DNA of 64,000 nt. It comes from Pterois miles. Its lineage: Eukaryota > Chordata > Actinopteri > Perciformes > Scorpaenidae. Position 1 is the first letter of the stretch, and the number at the start of each line of letters is the position of its first letter. The notes beneath the pieces were generated by a model. The model saw only the letters and a list, made by a program, of their open reading frames with translations. It did not search any database and was not told where the DNA came from. Shown here in pieces: positions 60,081 through 64,000 of the stretch. The DNA is taken from assembly GCA_947000775.1 (NCBI GenBank), contig CAMQGK010000634.1, forward strand, positions 16,202,501 to 16,266,500, in the 5' to 3' direction. The position numbers were made by a program, and so were the translations under genes.

Positions 60081-62809
60081 GCATGCAACTAAAGAGAGAG
60101 AGAGAGAGAGAGAGAGAGTGAGTGAGGGAGGAAAAAAGGAAATACCACTCTTACTAATCTCTTTCTTCCAAAATCACCGACTGCGCGAGTAAGAATCGTT
60201 ACGCACTTTGACATTACAGCAATAAAACACGTCTTATTATGTTATGTATTCTTACACCCAAGACGTTTTCTATAATAAATGGTTAAGTGTCAGTTTGATT
60301 CCAAGATGTTTTGAATAACGTGTCAGTACTTAGAAAAAAATCAGAATAAAAGAGCCATTTCACGATAACTGAGAAAACTCATGAATTGAATGAAAACCTG
60401 TGAGATTATGTTGTCGATTTGCTCACATTTCAGAAAAACAAGAAAAAAGACTTTTATCATGAATGCAGCATTAAATGAATTTTTAAGGCAGATGCCGTTT
60501 TAATGCAAATCTCCCAGCCTTCCTTGTGGCAGTAAAATTAAAAATTAACAGTCTATTTTACAATTCAAACGACTTCTTCAACGCTTGTGTTAACGCATGT
60601 TTCGATTATGTTTATGAGAGTCTATTAAGGTTCCTTCAAGCCCAGTCACTTTTAATGATGACCAACTTTGTAATTTGATCTTTTAATATGTTTGAATAAG
60701 GGCGCAGAGCGCGTATAAATTTTAAACATTTCTTTCTGCAACTGGTGCACATTTAGACTTCTCGACGGGGAATAACAGCAGCTCGTGAGTCACTTGGGAA
60801 TAGGAGGTTCAAAGTGGCATGTAGAGATATTTTACGCGCAAGAGTTTTCTCATTGGTCGCAGCAAAGTCTGATTTATGAACAGGCAAAGCGGCACAGAAG
60901 CTCCGAGCTTTACGTTGGAATTCAGATTATCCAGGGAAGCCAATATCTGAGGAGAGCTAAACTATCTCTTTGTGAAGCGCTCAGTTAAGAGCCGAATATC
61001 ACCATGAAACGTCTGTCACTCGGATCCGCAGTCTGCCACTGAAATAACCCCCGTGCGTAAAGACTACACTGTCATCAAAAAACGATTATTAAATAAAACT
61101 GTCTGTAAATAAAAATATAACCTTCATGTTCGCAAATCTAAAGATTTTCAGTGAACTATTAGATTTTTTTTCTCCCTTTGAAACTCCCCCATCTGTAAGG
61201 CTGAACCCTGCGGACACTGACATCTGATCCTCTCCACAGAAAAACCTGTTTTCTGATTTATGAAATGATGACGGCTGCATTCCGACAAATTGGATATTTA
61301 TAATTACACTGCAGTTTTTGTTACGCTCTGCAAATATTTTTAGCCTTCGACCTTTACAACAGGTGTACACACAAATTGTTTCGTAATATTATTGGGGAAT
61401 GTGTGCCACTGAAATTAATCTTTGCAGAAAATAATTATTTTTTCGATATTTCTGGATAAAACAGGTCACATCCATCTGGTTCAGCCTGCGTTTCTACAAT
61501 TATAGAAAGCGTAAGCCTCGTATTAAGCACATGCAAGAAATTACCTACTGGCTTATTTCATAACGACCGTATAAAAAGACTATTATTAATAATAATAATA
61601 TTATCATTGGTGAATAAAGTAACATTTATTCGTATTCGTCATTTTTTAAGCCAGAAAAGAAAAAGTTGTTCATGCACTATTAGCAGATCAGCGTGCTTTT
61701 TTTTCTGCTGTTTTTCCAGCTTTTCATTTTGGATTCATTTATTGCTCACAAAATCGTCTTTTTTTATCCTCTGCAGCACAAACAGGATCCTAAAGCACTT
61801 AACTAGAAATCTTATTTTCCATACGCGCCTCTGTCAGGTGCCAAAAGGGAAAAGGCGAGTCTCTTTTCCATGTCGCAAGCAAGTGTTTTTTAGGACGAAC
61901 GAATTGCAACGAAGTCAGCAAAGTTTAGTGTCTGGAGTGTCTTTTCCAAAGCAGGTGTCCCGGCCCCCTTGCTCCCTCACTGGCCTGTAGCTGATTTGGC
62001 CTCGGCTCCCCTGGGTGCCGTCGGTGAGCACACAGGCTGGAAAAACAGGCCGGGACATTAAAGAAACGCGTGTTTGGAAAAGGAAGACTCGGATGAGGTG
62101 TAGAGGAAACGTGTCGGTTAACACAGTGGCTGCTCTTATCGCGGCCCATTCCAGGTGGATCAACCCGTGGATTTATTTCAAACTGACTTTCCCCCCTCTT
62201 TTGGGTCCAGTGCGACACACCTCGATGCCCAAGACTGATAATGCGCTTTGGCGCTGCGCACTGATGGCTGAATTTATTGACATATTTATTAGAGTTGGGC
62301 CCAAATGCAGAAGGAGAGAGGCGGTGAAAACAATATTTCTCTCAGAGGTGTCATGAAGGTACATTTTTATCTCATTCTGACCACAATTAAGTACTAATAA
62401 GTGCGCGCACGCGGTGATGGTACGCCGGAGAGGAGAAGAGCCAGTGGCCTATTTTTCCTCCGCATAAATTTGGATCAACGACGGGTCAACTATCCTTCCA
62501 TTTTATCATATTATTATTATTACTGCTATTATTAGTAGGCCTATTATTTATATTATATTATATTATATTATTATTACAGGTTTCTTTGTCTTATTGGAGC
62601 GAATTTGCTGCAGAATATCAACAAACAGAACCAGACTGACGTCTCCTGAATTTAACTTTATTACCGAAAGAGTGAATATTATTCGGGAGAAGAAGCAATC
62701 TCTTGAGCAGCAGCGGTTATAAAATGGCCTTAATCAGATAATGACTTGATGTGCTCCTACAACAGCTCCATTTCTTTTCACAGACATTTTTTTAAGATAA
62801 ATGAGAGAG

Positions 62810-62811
<2 letters not shown>
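60081..62811. other. Upstream non-coding DNA of prox1
   Basis: No gene is supported. It contains a short GA tract at 60095-60119, a CG-containing island at about 60700-60960 with a plus-strand TATAAAT at 60714-60720, (ATT)n patches near 61585 and 62510-62575, and a non-repetitive stretch at 62190-62360. These could be regulatory but nothing is decisive. Confidence 0.4.

Positions 62812-62861
<50 letters not shown>
62812..62861. repeat. (GA)n microsatellite
   Basis: A pure GA run of about 50 bp. Confidence 0.98.
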
Positions 62862-62864
<3 letters not shown>

Positions 62865-63328
62865 ATTTGCGAAAACAGAAGCAGAGAGAGATGGTAGCGC
62901 TAAAAGCTGTTTTGTTCCGGAGAGGTCTCCGGGTCCCTGAATAAAAAGGTTTAGGAGACAGGACATAGGAGAGGAGATGAGAGGAGAGGAGATGAGGATT
63001 TGTCCGAGTGTAATAAGTGAGTAGGCGTCTGACTCCTCTAAAGTCCTTGTTGGGCCTCACGTCCAGCACTTAATGTATTCAGCTTTCACCAAAGATGAGG
63101 ATGCTGGAGGGAGATGTGGTTCTGTTTGTCAAGGCAGAAAGGGACTGTGTGTGACCTGACCGTGATATAGAAGAGATATCCGTAGTAAAATAACAGGAAT
63201 TTACATAGATGTTATTATTAGTGATATTACTTGTTGGCTGCCAGGGCTGTGATAGCTGGCACAGTGTGGCCCCCGATGACCCACATCCCTCTTTCTAGGC
63301 TACAAGTAGCCTAGTGGTGATTATGGAG

Positions 63329-63476
<148 letters not shown>

Positions 63477-63868
63477 TTGGTCATCCTCTGTGGCTTGTTT
63501 TATACAAGCCATTCAATAGGCTACACACACACACACACACACACTCAAATTCAAATATGATTTATTTGCATGAATGGGTATTGACTATTGTTGCAGAAGT
63601 AAATGTATGAATGTAAAGACGTGACAGTCAAAGACGACAACATGCACAAACCAAACACTGAGTAACCAAATGATGAGCAGCCTATAATAATAACATGAGA
63701 AAAGGAAGTATACACAATCATTCTCATATAATAGAATTTACATTTATATGCTCTCTAGACTATATCTACTTTTCCTCTCAGACTCAGTCTGAGTGATAAA
63801 ATAAAGTATTGCAACACTTTTCTAGATCCCGTTTTCAAAATATGATAAAAAAACAAAAAACCTTAAAT

Positions 63869-64000
63869 TAGGGCTGCACCGATACCGGATTGGATATCGG
63901 GACAATACTGACTCAAACAGCTGGATCAAGTATCGGTGACAATTTATTCAATTCTATGTTTATATACAATATACATTATATACTGGAACTTTAATTCCAA
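63869..64000 (+). mobile_element. Start of a GGGCTGCACCGATAC-type MITE, cut by window end
   Basis: AGGGCTGCACCGATACCGG, GGATATCGGGACAATACTG and AAGTATCGGTGACA match a fish repeat family with TATCGG motifs. Its right end lies outside the window. Confidence 0.6.

Overview
The window looks like nuclear DNA of a teleost fish, most likely a percomorph. The evidence is one split vertebrate gene, very dense CA/GT and GA/CT microsatellites, and several dispersed repeats that I recognise from spiny-rayed fish genomes. No prokaryotic, viral or organellar gene is visible. Gene and intron boundaries were read directly from the sequence. Repeat family assignments rest on memory of the families and were not checked by a search.

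The only protein-coding gene I can support is a prox1-type Prospero homeobox gene on the minus strand. It has a non-coding first exon ending at 59582, a large coding exon 2 (coding 56577-54568), exon 3 (50716-50609), exon 4 (45686-45492) and exon 5 (31619-31434, with the stop codon). The joined frame is 832 residues and complete: N-terminal nuclear localisation signal, two nuclear-receptor boxes, Q-rich coiled coil, SUMO motif, and an intact homeo-Prospero domain built from exons 3-5. A probable 4.5-kb 3' UTR runs down to tandem AATAAA signals near 26867-26885. The true start is the ATG at 56577. The GTG just before it is 5' UTR.

The best single observation is that intron 2 (54567-50717) carries minor-spliceosome (U12-type) signals: donor GTATCCTTT and branch-point-like TCCTTAAT close to the acceptor, with no pyrimidine tract. 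Drosophila prospero has a known U12/U2 twintron that alters its homeodomain. Here, phase-compatible U2-like sites sit just inside both ends of the U12 intron and would add 22 in-frame codons at the start of the homeo-Prospero domain. This is a testable hypothesis of a vertebrate twintron-like switch.

Layout: 1-6690 is a degenerate AT-rich satellite (about 153-bp dimeric units with a 14-bp palindrome, then shorter units) that twice switches polarity and is interrupted by a tRNA-Ser-headed SINE at 1973-2305. 6691-26866 is non-coding DNA downstream of prox1, with microsatellites, MITEs and hAT-like fragments, including a 633-bp foldback element with an 8-bp target duplication. 26867-59582 and somewhat beyond is prox1. 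Its introns hold more microsatellites, MITEs and possible regulatory elements, including a transposon-borne DR1 nuclear-receptor site. About 59583-60080 is the CpG-rich first exon and promoter. 60080-64000 is upstream non-coding DNA with long GA tracts and the start of another dispersed element at the window edge.
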